From the NCBI RefSeq assembly GCF_008974145.1, contig NZ_BJKP01000021.1, positions 1 through 64,000 of the forward strand: a DNA stretch of 64,000 nt, in the 5' to 3' direction. Position numbers and translations under genes: made by a program. Position 1 is the stretch's first letter. The number at the start of each line of letters is the position of its first letter. Of this stretch, positions 26,937 to 36,916 are shown piece by piece. Under the pieces are notes generated by a model. It made no database searches. It was not told the DNA's origin and saw nothing but the letters and a program-made list of their open reading frames with translations. The DNA is from Microcystis aeruginosa NIES-4325 (GTDB lineage Bacteria; Cyanobacteriota; Cyanobacteriia; Cyanobacteriales; Microcystaceae).

Positions 26937-28248
26937 CTGAGTGCCTGACACATCTTGTGTAAGGGGTAGCAGGTCAAGGACGACAGAGCAAAGAGTGAAC
27001 ACGGGAAAACCATATTCGGTCATAGTAATCGGAGAGAGCGTTCTTAGAAGAGAAACAGGGTTCTGGGTCAGAGTGGAACAAAGGGATAGGAGAAAGCAAA
27101 GAGCGGCCTTTGTGGACAACGCCCTGGAGCCAACGAAGACCAATTTTGAGATAGCTGAGACCCCCTGTCCAATGGGGGTCAACCTGAGAGCGAAGACCAT
27201 TGAGTTGAAGGGCCATAGCGTGAGTAGTGGCATAAAGAAGAGCAAGGGCTGCGACCAAATACAGAGGTGTCAAAGCAGGGGCAGAACGGATAGCGGAGTC
27301 TTCAAGTTGAAAAGCATCGGATTTTGAATCTAAAAATAACTCCTCGACCCGAAAGCGCAAGGCGTACTGCCATAAAGTGTTCAGAGAGGGGGTTTCATCA
27401 GTAATGACAGCCTAAGGTTCTTTGACTGCCGTGACCCTTGCCAGAACAAGATTGCATCGATAAATGCCGTCTGTCCACAGACCGACCTGATCGTAAAGAA
27501 TGGCTTCTCCTTTGGCAGGCCAGAGATATTTGACTTCGATAGGATGTCGCCGAACCCCATGGACTAGAACGTCGCAAGGTAAACGTAAGCAGTAATGCCA
27601 TCCACTGACTGGCAGCCAACTGAGCCAGCCATGATTGGCAAACCCTCGGTCGGCTAAGAGCATGACATCGGGATAATCCTTCAACAATCGCTGAGGCAAG
27701 CGCAGCATCGGTTTGTAGGTGTTCACTGCGACGGTGGCACTCGGAGGGTCTAGCACTCGCCATAACAGGGGGACTGCAGGACCGCAACAGACTATCGACC
27801 GATGAATCATGCAATAGCGATTCCACAATACATTTGTATCTAATGCCAGGTAAAGTCGATTGCGTTTCCAGCTACTGATGGCGGCTAGCACCAGAGGAAT
27901 ATACAGGGATTTGACCCGAATTCGATGATTGCCCATAAATCTCGGCCATCTGCGTTCGGTGCTTTCTGCCTGTGTTGCACGACTAGGGACGTAGGACTCC
28001 CACATTGGCAGGCTTAATTTCCTGCTACAGATTACTGCTGTGACCATCCAGGCTAATGCCTTGAGGTGTCGCAGGTCTCGCCATTGGCTGTGTTGACACA
28101 GTAAAGAAAGTAGTTGAGCATAGACACTGGTAGTGGTTGACATGGAAGGTTCGCTGATGTTCTGTTAATCTCAGCGTTCTATATCCTGCTACCTTTTTCT
28201 CTTTCCACGCTATTTCAACGGTTTCCGACACTTGTGTCAGGCACTCAG
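26937..28248 (-). mobile_element. IS4-family insertion sequence (about 1.31 kb)
   Basis: The ends are 16-bp perfect inverted repeats, CTGAGTGCCTGACACA at 26937-26952 and its complement at 28233-28248. Between them is one IS4-type transposase gene on the minus strand, with the YREK signature. I find no target-site duplication in the flanks (GGAGAG on the left, GGGTTA on the right), though IS4-family elements usually make one. The transposase carries a nonsense codon, so this copy cannot move without help from another copy. Confidence 0.88.
26974..28143 (-). pseudogene. IS4-family transposase, interrupted by an in-frame TAG
   Basis: The frame from 28143 encodes 243 residues and then TAG at 27414-27412; the same frame continues without another stop to 26974, for about 390 codons in all. 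The catalytic Asp residues lie in YLALDTN and LLADRGF (before the stop) and the third acid in the YREK signature (Y-x2-R-x3-E-x6-K, in YALRFRVEELFLDSKS) after it. The truncated product therefore lacks the catalytic Glu. TGG to TAG is the simplest lesion. Confidence 0.85.
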
Positions 28249-28338
28249 GGGTTAAACGTTTCTGGTAGGGGCTAATTGCATTTTGTACTTTCAACAACAT
28301 TATAATAGTTAGAAGTTAATTTTGTCCTATTACTTACT

Positions 28339-28656
28339 ATGTCTAACAACAATTCTGAACGAGTAGTGCGTCGTGGTCGAGTTTTTCCAGAGATTCAATC
28401 TACAGAGGAAGAAAAGGCCAAACATCGCGCCCGACAATTAGAATTTTATCATCGTTGTTGGCCGATTTTTCAGAGTTTACAGCCCCAGTTAATGAAACAT
28501 TATTATGGTTGGTACATTGCGATCGAACCCGATAGCGGCGATTATTTTATCGATCCTGACAAAGAAGTAGCTAGTAAAAAAGCAAGGGCAAAATATCCCG
28601 ACAAAATCCATCATATCTTTGGCATTAATGAAACTGGAGTTAGTGGCAGAATATGA
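28339..28656 (+). CDS. Small hypothetical protein paired with a retropepsin-like protease
   Basis: A 105-residue basic protein. The N-terminal third is charged (STEEEKAKHRARQLEFYHRCW); the C-terminal half has HYYGWYIAIEPDSGDYFIDPDKEVASKKARAKYPDK, a compact alpha/beta unit that resembles the small DUF5678-like module often encoded next to aspartic proteases. I cannot assign a function. Its stop overlaps the start of the protease gene by 4 bp (ATGA), so the two are translated together. Confidence 0.78.
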   Translation: MSNNNSERVVRRGRVFPEIQSTEEEKAKHRARQLEFYHRCWPIFQSLQPQLMKHYYGWYIAIEPDSGDYFIDPDKEVASKKARAKYPDKIHHIFGINETGVSGRI

Positions 28657-29015
28657 TTGAAGGGAGATTTGGAGAAAATGGTCAAATTTATTTTGATATC
28701 GATTTAGTCAGCCCTAATGGTCTGCTGTTACCTGTAGAAGCTATGCTAGATACTGGTTTCACGGAGTTTTGTGTTATGAATGACCAAGATGCTCGCAGTC
28801 TTGAATGGCCATTTTTAAACCAAGATAAGTTACGCACCGCCCAAGGAGAAGCATTTTTTGATATATATTTAGGCAGAGCAAGAATTGATGGTCAGGAATA
28901 CGAAATTCCCGTCTTTGCAGGGGAGGCAATTCAGGAGATTTTGTTAGGTTCCCAGTGGCTCAAACAATTTATCTTAGTAGCTAATTATCAACAAGGACAG
29001 GTGACATTAGGATAA
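28653..29015 (+). CDS. Clan AA (retropepsin-like) aspartic protease
   Basis: A 120-residue single-domain protein with the aspartic protease motif [13 protein letters not shown] (D-T-G about residue 33) and a second hydrophobic-Gly segment [14 protein letters not shown] near the end, the flap-and-psi-loop layout of retropepsin-like proteins that act as homodimers. No signal peptide, so cytoplasmic. It overlaps the upstream small gene by 4 bp and queC by 1 bp (TAATG). The substrate is unknown; the upstream protein is a candidate partner (inference). Confidence 0.85.
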   Translation: MIEGRFGENGQIYFDIDLVSPNGLLLPVEAMLDTGFTEFCVMNDQDARSLEWPFLNQDKLRTAQGEAFFDIYLGRARIDGQEYEIPVFAGEAIQEILLGSQWLKQFILVANYQQGQVTLG

Positions 29016-29713
29016 TGACAAAAAAGGCGATTATTTTACTTTCTGGGGGATTAGATTCAGCGACAACAGCAGCGATCGCTTTAGCTGCTGGTTATCAATT
29101 AATCGCCCTTTCCTTTCGTTATGGACAAAGACACGATCGAGAATTAGTGGCGGCGAAAAAAATTGCTAATTTCCTTGATATTAAAGAACATCATCTGATC
29201 GAAGTTAATCTATCTTTGTGGGGAGGTTCCGCTTTAACGGATCAATCTATTGCTATTCCCCAAGAGGGAATTAACCCGAATATTATCCCGATTACCTATG
29301 TGCCAGGGAGAAATACAGTTTTTATTTCGATCGCTCTTTCTTTAGCGGAAGCAAGGGCAGCGGAGGCGATATATTTAGGAATTAATGCGGTGGATTATTC
29401 TGGTTATCCCGATTGTCGTCCCCAGTATTTAGAGGCCTTTCAAACTTTAGCTAATTTATCATCGAAAGCGGGTTTAGAAGGGAAAGCACCCCAATTAATT
29501 GCCCCTTTGGTGATGGATAGTAAGGTAGATATCGTCCGTCGTGCTGTTAGTTTAGGGGTTCCCATTGCTGATACTTGGTCTTGTTATCAAGGAGAAGTTG
29601 AACCCTGCGGTTTATGCGATTCCTGCCGCATCAGAGATCAGGCTTTAATTGAGGCTGGTTATCCCGAATTAGCTACTTCCCTCTTGAAACAGTCAGGAAA
29701 AGGGCGAGCATAG
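29015..29713 (+). CDS. queC: 7-cyano-7-deazaguanine synthase
   Basis: A 232-residue enzyme that makes preQ0 from 7-carboxy-7-deazaguanine, on the way to queuosine. The ATP-pyrophosphatase loop [11 protein letters not shown] (about residues 8-18) is intact. The C-terminal zinc site has four Cys in [16 protein letters not shown] (~189-204). Its ATG overlaps the protease stop, so the small protein, protease and queC form one coupled unit. queG, for the last step of queuosine synthesis, is at 59.9 kb. Confidence 0.96.
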   Translation: MTKKAIILLSGGLDSATTAAIALAAGYQLIALSFRYGQRHDRELVAAKKIANFLDIKEHHLIEVNLSLWGGSALTDQSIAIPQEGINPNIIPITYVPGRNTVFISIALSLAEARAAEAIYLGINAVDYSGYPDCRPQYLEAFQTLANLSSKAGLEGKAPQLIAPLVMDSKVDIVRRAVSLGVPIADTWSCYQGEVEPCGLCDSCRIRDQALIEAGYPELATSLLKQSGKGRA

Positions 29714-29767
29714 TGAAAAATGAAAATAATCTAAGTAGTCATGCAAAATAAATTTCCTAGTGAAGAA

Positions 29768-29796
29768 AGGCAAAAGGCAAGAGGCAAGAGGCAAGG
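29768..29796. repeat. Short tandem repeat after queC
   Basis: Four near-identical units of AGGCAAGA/AGGCAAAA stand in tandem in the 119-bp spacer between queC and the convergent mntP. Confidence 0.6.
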
Positions 29797-29832
29797 AGGG
29801 TTAGATATGTGTAATTAATTTTGCTTAGGTAC

Positions 29833-30405
29833 TTAGGTAATTAAATGTTCAATAAGGATTTTACTGCCGATTAATATTAAAACTAAACCGCCGAGAATTT
29901 CCACCTTTTGACTAAATAAATTACCGAATTTATGCCCGATAAAAACAGCTATAAAACATAAAGCAAAGGTAATAGAACCGATGACAGTGCAAGCTAAAAG
30001 TAAGGGAGTTTTAATCATCGATAGACCCAAACCAACTACTAAAGCATCGATGCTAGTAGCGATCGCTAATCCGATTAAAGTATAGGAATCTAGAGGATTA
30101 AATTTTTTTTCCTCGTCATCATTTTGAACAGCTTCGTAGATCATTTTACTGCCGATCGCCCCTAAAATAATAAAAGCGATCCAATGGTCAAAAGAGGCGA
30201 GGAAATCGCGACAAGTTAGGCCGATACCCCAACCGATCATCGGCATAATTGCTTGAAATCCCCCAAAAAACAAAGCAATTTTCAAAGCCTTATTAACATG
30301 AATATGACGAATCATCAGGCCACTGGTCAGAGAAACGGCCACGGCATCGGCGGCTAATCCCACGGCAACAAAGGAAGTGGTTAAAAGTTCGAGTGAAGTA
30401 AACAT
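29833..30405 (-). CDS. mntP: Manganese efflux pump MntP
   Basis: A 190-residue membrane protein with six helices in two repeats, the MntP/YebN architecture. The metal-site acidic residues are in helix 1 (VGLAADAVAVSLTSG) and in the fourth helix region (IATSIDALVVGLGLS), matching the two-fold 'D-A' repeats of the family. It exports Mn2+ from the cytoplasm, relevant to a photosynthetic cell with high manganese need. I looked upstream for a yybP-ykoY riboswitch and saw no clear one. Convergent with queC. Confidence 0.9.
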   Translation of the reverse strand: MFTSLELLTTSFVAVGLAADAVAVSLTSGLMIRHIHVNKALKIALFFGGFQAIMPMIGWGIGLTCRDFLASFDHWIAFIILGAIGSKMIYEAVQNDDEEKKFNPLDSYTLIGLAIATSIDALVVGLGLSMIKTPLLLACTVIGSITFALCFIAVFIGHKFGNLFSQKVEILGGLVLILIGSKILIEHLIT

Positions 30406-30539
30406 CTATAGTTGTTTATCCTTTAATTTCCCCTTATCTTAACTAATTTTTACCCAGAAAACTTTCATATTTCTCTCATGATCCTCTCATTTATCTATCA
30501 TTTCTCTAACCTAAGTAGGTAGGCGTTAAAAGTTGTCAG

Positions 30540-30622
30540 ATGCCCCCCTTATCAAGGGGGATTAAAGGGGGGACTAAGGGGGGATCGGCACCCCCCTTAT
30601 CAAGGGGGCAGGGGGGATCGAA
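30540..30622. repeat. GC-rich palindromic repeat cluster
   Basis: Two copies of CCCCCTTATCAAGGGGG, each palindromic, with GGGGGGACTAAGGGGGGATC between and CAGGGGGGATC after. This is a cyanobacterial intergenic repeat type; open frames crossing it are not genes. Confidence 0.7.
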
Positions 30623-30690
30623 CCTAAAATCCATTTTTAATTTAATTATAACCAGCTACTTAATTAGTGAGAGGATCGAATTGAAAAGGT

Positions 30691-30882
30691 TTAAAACCAC
30701 ATTACTGGTTCCTCACCGATCGCCTGCACCTGATGGATCGCTTCTGGGGTAAAACCGATAATATACTCAGCTTCTAGGACTTTTTCAGCCGCTACTGCGA
30801 TTTTATCGGGAAATTCAGCCGTAGGAGTCCGAGTAACCAATGCTACTGTTTCATAAATTCCCCCGAATTTTTTCCAGGACAA
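30691..30882 (-). CDS. Possible gene fragment, unrecognised
   Basis: A 63-codon frame starting at TTG with no ATG and a stop nine codons further upstream. The sequence looks coding in composition (GGIYETVALVTRTPTAEFPDKIAVAAEKVLEAEYII and so on to EEPVMWF), so it may be the C-terminal remnant of a lost gene or a real small gene with a TTG start. I recognise no family. It lies in the 675-bp spacer 30406-31081; the rest of that spacer holds the GC-rich repeat above and no other gene I can see. Confidence 0.35.
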   Translation of the reverse strand: MSWKKFGGIYETVALVTRTPTAEFPDKIAVAAEKVLEAEYIIGFTPEAIHQVQAIGEEPVMWF

Positions 30883-31081
30883 AGTTGAGGAAGATACCTT
30901 TTCCCATCATCGATCATCCCGTCTGCTTTTAAGGTGGCGAACGCTACCATATAGGAAAAGTGCCAAGTAAAAAATTATGATAATTTCGAGAATTACCGGA
31001 GAATGAGGTGGGAGAGAACGGTGATAAAATTAGCTAATTGACTCCCCTAACTTAAGCACCCAATAACCGCTCACTGAAAAT

Positions 31082-32035
31082 ATGGCTGATTTTTTTAACA
31101 CCTATGGTTTTTTAATTGTTTCAATGATCTTTGGGTCCATCTTAGGCATTTCAATTTATCTGCCCTTAATGGCCGGTCAATTATCCTTAGCAACCCCCGG
31201 TTTTTACGCTTTAGGCGGTTATGTTGCCGCCATTCTTTCCACGAAAGTTTTTACTAATACTGGTAGCAATTATCCCCTGGCTTTGGTCTTTTTAGAAATG
31301 TTAATTGCTGGCATTATTGCAGGAATATTAGCCATAGTTTTAGGTATTCCTGTTCTCCGTTTGCGAGGGATTTATTTAGCTATTGCCACAATCGCCTGGG
31401 TAGAAATTTTGAGAATTATTGCCCTTAATCTCGAGATAACTGGCGGTGCGGTCGGTATTTTCGCCATTCCCCAACCTTTCACCACTCAATTAGCCTACCT
31501 TTGGCTGGCCTTGCCCCTCTTATTCCTAACTATGCTGTTTCTCTATCGGTTAGAAAACATCAAAATTGGTCGGGCATTTAATGCCATTCGTGCCGATGAA
31601 TTGGCAGCTGCGTCCATGGGAATTAATCCCACCTATCACAAGGTTTTATCCTTCACTTTCGGGGCAGTTTTAGCGGCAGTTGTGGGAGCGGTAAGCGCCC
31701 ATTTTCTCAATACTTGGAATTCCCGTCAAGGAACCTTTGATTCTAGTATTATTTTCCTGGCTTTTGTTTTAATTGGTGGTTACAGAACTTTTGTCGGGCC
31801 GGTGGTGGGAGGCATTGTTTTAACTGCTTTGCCCGAAGTTTTACGCGCCCTCGGCGGCGTGAATGGTTTACCAATTTGGTTAGGGAATTTCTTGCGCGAT
31901 GGTCGTTTGATTATTTTTGGAATTTTAATCGTTTTGGGAACTATTTTTTATCCTCAAGGCTTAATTACACCTGAATTAATCAAAAAACTAATGCCTTTTA
32001 AAAGACGTTTCTCTCCTAGTCAAGTTGATTCCTAA
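31082..32035 (+). CDS. Branched-chain/neutral amino acid ABC transporter permease (LivM type)
   Basis: A 317-residue membrane protein with about nine helices and the LivM-family features: the early LPLMAGQLSLATPGFYALGGY segment (about 24-44), a central IRLRGIYLAIATIAWVEILR-like block, and the ATPase-contact loop with AFNAIRADELAAASMGIN (~160-177). It forms the permease with a LivH partner and works with LivF/LivG ATPases. No other transporter gene is next to it; a LivF-type ATPase is at 51.2 kb. It probably belongs to the cyanobacterial N-I neutral amino acid system (inference). Confidence 0.92.
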   Translation: MADFFNTYGFLIVSMIFGSILGISIYLPLMAGQLSLATPGFYALGGYVAAILSTKVFTNTGSNYPLALVFLEMLIAGIIAGILAIVLGIPVLRLRGIYLAIATIAWVEILRIIALNLEITGGAVGIFAIPQPFTTQLAYLWLALPLLFLTMLFLYRLENIKIGRAFNAIRADELAAASMGINPTYHKVLSFTFGAVLAAVVGAVSAHFLNTWNSRQGTFDSSIIFLAFVLIGGYRTFVGPVVGGIVLTALPEVLRALGGVNGLPIWLGNFLRDGRLIIFGILIVLGTIFYPQGLITPELIKKLMPFKRRFSPSQVDS

Positions 32036-32038
32036 TTA

Positions 32039-32095
32039 CAGTGATCAGATTTTAGTTTTCAGTTCATTGATTACTGTTTACTGTTCACAGCAAAA
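32039..32095. repeat. TGATCA/TTACTG intergenic repeat
   Basis: GTGATCAGAT then TTACTGTTTACTGTTCACAG and CCCACTCCCC blocks. The same units recur at 35182, 42362, 43839, 47250, 51037 and 62991. Confidence 0.6.
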
Positions 32096-32218
32096 AACTC
32101 CCCACTCCCCACTCCTGTCCCCTAACCCACCCTGCTGATACGGATATCCCCCTTCCGGCTAATGTAAAGAAAACGTTACAGTAACAGGTAAAGCCCAGTA
32201 GCCAGGAAGCCGTCGATC

Positions 32219-34606
32219 ATGTTTGAATACTTTAACCAAAAAGCTATCAAAGCGGTGATGTTCGCCCAAGAAGAAGCCCGTCGTACCGGCCACAGTGTCG
32301 TCGGTACGGAGCATTTACTGCTAGGATTGATAGGAGAAGCCACCGCCACCGCAGCCTTAATTCTCAAGGATTTAAAAGTCACCCTGCACGAAAGTCGCCG
32401 CGTGATTGAAGGAATGACTGGCCGCGGCACCGGTTACAGTCCCGTTAATATCCCTTTTACCCCGAAAGCGAAAAAGATGTTCGAGCAAGCATTTCAGGAA
32501 GCTCGACAATTAGGGGAACAGGCGATCGCAGCTGAACATCTATTACTCGCTATCACCGCCGATCCCGAATCCTTGGCCGCTAAAGTTTTAATTATGCAGG
32601 GTGTTGATCTCCTGCAACTTCGCAGCCTTTTACTGAAAAACGCCGGGGAAAAAGTCGCTAGTGGTCGCTTCACAGCAAAGAGTGACTATGAAGACCAGAA
32701 AAATGCTCCCCAAGGCGGTATTTTAGCCCAATATAGTCGCAATTTAAGCCAAGAGGTCAAAAATGGCAAAATTGACCCTGTAATCGGTAGAGAGCCAGAA
32801 ATCGAGCGAGTTATCCAAATTTTGGGACGTCGCAGCAAGAATAACCCGATTTTACTCGGTGCGCCGGGAGTGGGCAAAACAGCGATCGCTGAAGGGTTAG
32901 CACAACGCATCCATAATGGCGATATTCCCGAACTTTTGCGGGATAAACAGGTAATTGCCCTCGATATGGGGTCTTTACTGGCGGGAACCCGTTTTTGCGG
33001 CGATTTTGAGGAACGTTTAAAGGGTGTTGTGGAGGAAGTTCGCAAATCGGGCAATATTATCCTGTTTATCGATGAAATTCACACTCTTGTCGGTGCTGGT
33101 AGCATGGGAGGAGCTATGGATGCTTCTAACTTGCTGAAACCTGCTTTAGCTCGCGGCGAGTTACAGTGTTTAGGAGCAACCACTCTCGATGAGTATAAAC
33201 AGCATATTGAGCGCGATGCGGCTCTAGAAAGACGTTTTCAGCCAGTTATGGTGGGAGAACCGACTAAAGAGCAAGCGATCGAGATTTTACGCGGTTTAAA
33301 AGCCACCTACGAGGATTTCCATCAGGTAAAATACGATCAAAAAGCGATCGAAGCTGCCGTTAATCTATCCTCGCGCTATATCAATGATCGCTTTTTACCG
33401 GACAAAGCGATCGATCTTCTCGATGAAGCGGGATCCCGCACCCATCTGCGCTATTCCCTGCAAAGTAAAAGTCCCGCAGAGGTTAACGAAGAATCACCCC
33501 TAATTAACCCCGAATCTTTGATTCCGGTGGTGGATGCGGAGGAAATCGCCCAAATTGTCGCCGCTTGGACAGGTATTCCCGTTACCCAATTAACTGAAAC
33601 TGAGTCAGAATCGCTCTTAAATCTGGAATCTCAACTGCACGAGCGGATTATTGGTCAACAGGAGGCAGTAAATGCCGTTTCTCGTGCTGTTCGTCGAGCG
33701 CGAGTGAATTTAAAGAATCCTAACCGTCCGATTGCCTCGTTTATTTTTGCCGGTCCCACGGGAGTAGGCAAAACCGAATTAACGAAAGCCTTAGCTAAGT
33801 TACTCTTTGGCTCGGAATCCAGTATGATTCGCCTAGATATGTCGGAATTTATGGAATCCCACACGGTTTCTAAGTTAATTGGTGCGCCTCCCGGATACAT
33901 CGGTTATAATGAAGGCGGTCAGTTAACGGAAGCAGTGCGTCGTCAACCCTATAAAGTAGTTTTGTTTGACGAAATCGAGAAAGCACATCCCGATGTTTTT
34001 AATCTTCTCCTGCAACTGTTAGAAGATGGACATTTGACCGATAGCCAAGGTCGTCGGGTGGACTTTAAGAATACCCTAATTATCATGACCTCGAATATTG
34101 GTTCAAAAGTCATCGAAAAAGGCGGTAATAGCTTAGGATTCGAGATTGCTGACGATTTTACTCAATCGCGTTACCAACAGATTTCTAATCGGGTGACGGA
34201 CGAGTTAAAACAATATTTCCGTCCCGAATTTCTCAACCGTCTCGATGAAATCATTGTTTTCCGACAGTTAACTCGCGAAGAAGTTACCCAGATTGCCGAT
34301 ATTCTCATCGCAGATCTAGCCAAACAATTGACAGAAAAAGGAATTTCTGTGGAAGTTACCGCCGCTTTTAAGGATTTGGTCATCAATGAGGGTTATGATC
34401 CTAGCTACGGTGCGCGGCCTTTACGTCGTGCTTTAACTCGACGCTTAGAGGATAGTTTAGCCGAGGCGATGTTATCGGGAAAAGTCAATTCTGGAGACCA
34501 TGCGCTATTAGATGTAACTGCCGACGGTGTGGTGACAGTCTCTAGTCATCAGCGCTCCGAGCAGAACGATATTCTCTCGCAATTACAGTTACAACCGGTG
34601 GGTTAA
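32219..34606 (+). CDS. ClpC-type AAA+ chaperone, paralogue without middle domain
   Basis: A 795-residue Hsp100 unfoldase. Two Clp-N repeats (1-145); first AAA with GAPGVGKT and ILFIDEIH; second AAA with GPTGVGKTE and [14 protein letters not shown]; and the ClpP-contact SLGFEI in the IGF-loop position. Canonical ClpC has about 50 residues of coiled-coil M domain with a UVR motif between DEAGSR and the second module; here only ~29 residues with no coiled coil join DEAGSR to [16 protein letters not shown]. This is therefore a second ClpC, not the housekeeping one. It should feed ClpP, but adaptor use must differ. A GTTACAGTAAC palindrome lies 34 bp upstream. Confidence 0.93.
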   Translation: MFEYFNQKAIKAVMFAQEEARRTGHSVVGTEHLLLGLIGEATATAALILKDLKVTLHESRRVIEGMTGRGTGYSPVNIPFTPKAKKMFEQAFQEARQLGEQAIAAEHLLLAITADPESLAAKVLIMQGVDLLQLRSLLLKNAGEKVASGRFTAKSDYEDQKNAPQGGILAQYSRNLSQEVKNGKIDPVIGREPEIERVIQILGRRSKNNPILLGAPGVGKTAIAEGLAQRIHNGDIPELLRDKQVIALDMGSLLAGTRFCGDFEERLKGVVEEVRKSGNIILFIDEIHTLVGAGSMGGAMDASNLLKPALARGELQCLGATTLDEYKQHIERDAALERRFQPVMVGEPTKEQAIEILRGLKATYEDFHQVKYDQKAIEAAVNLSSRYINDRFLPDKAIDLLDEAGSRTHLRYSLQSKSPAEVNEESPLINPESLIPVVDAEEIAQIVAAWTGIPVTQLTETESESLLNLESQLHERIIGQQEAVNAVSRAVRRARVNLKNPNRPIASFIFAGPTGVGKTELTKALAKLLFGSESSMIRLDMSEFMESHTVSKLIGAPPGYIGYNEGGQLTEAVRRQPYKVVLFDEIEKAHPDVFNLLLQLLEDGHLTDSQGRRVDFKNTLIIMTSNIGSKVIEKGGNSLGFEIADDFTQSRYQQISNRVTDELKQYFRPEFLNRLDEIIVFRQLTREEVTQIADILIADLAKQLTEKGISVEVTAAFKDLVINEGYDPSYGARPLRRALTRRLEDSLAEAMLSGKVNSGDHALLDVTADGVVTVSSHQRSEQNDILSQLQLQPVG

Positions 34607-34660
34607 TCCGCTCAAAAATTGCTTTTTCTGGGGTTGAACAATTTTCAACCCCGATTTTTA

Positions 34661-34801
34661 TCATCCTGGAAAAATAACTTCTAGGGGAGCCGGAATCATC
34701 TCGCTGCGAAAGTCAAGAATCTGGACTAGGATTAAATAGGCAACCGCGATTAAAATCGAAATCGCTCCCGTGATAATAGCGATAATTTTACCAGAATTCA
34801 T
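34661..34801 (-). CDS. Small single-pass membrane protein
   Basis: I choose the ATG at 34801, giving 46 residues: MNSGKIIAIITGAISILIAV leads into one membrane helix (residues 5-28), then LDFRSEMIPAPLEVIFPG. A GTG/ATG further upstream would add 19 residues that do not look coding. Small cyanobacterial proteins of this shape are known but uncharacterised. It is convergent with the clpC paralogue. Confidence 0.65.
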   Translation of the reverse strand: MNSGKIIAIITGAISILIAVAYLILVQILDFRSEMIPAPLEVIFPG

Positions 34802-35067
34802 ATAATTAACCGTTAATTTCCTGAGATTGCCGCAAAAGCTACCGAAATTTATTCTCATCTACGATTGCGAGCCTAAACAATTGAAACTGAAGATATCTTA
34901 CAGCACAATTCTCCCGGACGGTTACGAGAAGGGAGTGCGACTCAGTAAAGCTGTCCCTTGAAAATTTGACAGGAGATAGTTCTTGTCCCTCAATCCATAG
35001 GCTAAACTCTATGGTCAAGCCTATAATTATTTGTTAATTGAATCTAGGCAACCAGCAAAACCCTTGC

Positions 35068-35176
35068 TATAATCGCCAATATATGGTATGAAACCGATTC
35101 CGTCCACTGCATCGGCATCCTCAAAGTTGATCAACCTCGCTTTGTTTTAAGGTAGGCTAAGGCCTGCCTTACTTTT
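35068..35176 (+). ncRNA. Candidate small RNA (with a 20-codon ORF) upstream of atpD
   Basis: A perfect -10 box TATAAT at 35068-35073 precedes about 70 bases with a CCGAT/ATCGG stem, ending in a terminator-like hairpin, AAGGTAGGC (35149-35157) with GCCTGCCTT (35162-35170), then ACTTTTTA. A 20-codon ORF (35088-35150: ATG AAA CCG ... TTT TAA) lies inside but has no ribosome binding site. The unit could be an sRNA of about 95 nt, a short-peptide gene, or leader attenuation for atpD, whose start is 220 bp downstream. The -35 is not clear. Confidence 0.4.
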
Positions 35177-35181
35177 TATCG

Positions 35182-35294
35182 GTGATCAGTAACCAGTAAG
35201 CAGAAAATTGCCATTTAATACCAATCACCGATCAGACTGTACTGGGAAAACTCACATCTGATCACTGGTAACTGATAACTGATAACTGATCTGA
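35182..35294. repeat. TGATAACTGA-type repeat upstream of atpD
   Basis: GTGATCAGTAACCAGTAAGC, then later GATCACTGGTAACTGATAAC with two more ACTGATA units and CTGATCTGATC. It separates the candidate small RNA from the atpD promoter region. The rest of the gap 34859-35067 shows nothing I can name. Confidence 0.6.
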
Positions 35295-35390
35295 TCCCCT
35301 AGCGTGATAAGCTGAGTATTGGCTAATTTTACAAAAAATTAAGACTTTCCCCTTGTGGGAGTTATCAGCTAAAACCCAGAGTAGACATAA

Positions 35391-36842
<1,452 letters not shown>

Positions 36843-36853
36843 TTAAAAGTCAG

Positions 36854-36878
36854 TAGTAACCGCGTTTAGCGGTTACTA
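36854..36878 (+). promoter_or_regulatory. Perfect 10-bp hairpin between atpD and atpC
   Basis: TAGTAACCGC (36854-36863), loop GTTTA, then GCGGTTACTA (36869-36878). There is no T-run after it, so it probably stabilises or processes the atpD-atpC mRNA or attenuates atpC expression rather than ending the transcript. Confidence 0.65.
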
Positions 36879-36916
36879 AACCCAGAAATCTGCCAAAATT
36901 ATCGTTATTATCACCA

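Larger units (their letters stand above)
26854..28300 (-). pseudogene. Small ORF (44 codons) split by the insertion sequence
   Basis: On the minus strand 28300-28249 encodes MLLKVQNAISPYQKRLT and 26936-26854 encodes LLQPLREELIKKVQGQLSRW plus seven residues and TAG. Removing exactly the element between its inverted-repeat ends joins the two parts in frame (52 + 83 = 135 bases) with one Pro codon at the junction. The product looks like an amphipathic helical small protein. I do not recognise it. Only the exact in-frame rejoining supports it as a gene. Confidence 0.6.

Noticed and set aside
26941-28140. Several open frames inside the IS on both strands
   Set aside because: They are in other frames of the transposase gene, whose motifs (D, D and YREK) explain the coding signal.
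29768-29796. CRISPR array
   Set aside because: The 8-bp AGGCAAGA tandem is far too short, with no spacers; no direct-repeat/spacer pattern of 25-40 bp is visible anywhere in the window.
30406-30540. Possible yybP-ykoY manganese riboswitch before mntP
   Set aside because: I looked for its conserved stems and L1/L3 loop motifs in the minus-strand leader and could not find them.
30540-30752. 70-codon frame across the GC-rich palindromes
   Set aside because: The translation is low-complexity and comes from the CCCCCTTATCAAGGGGG repeats.
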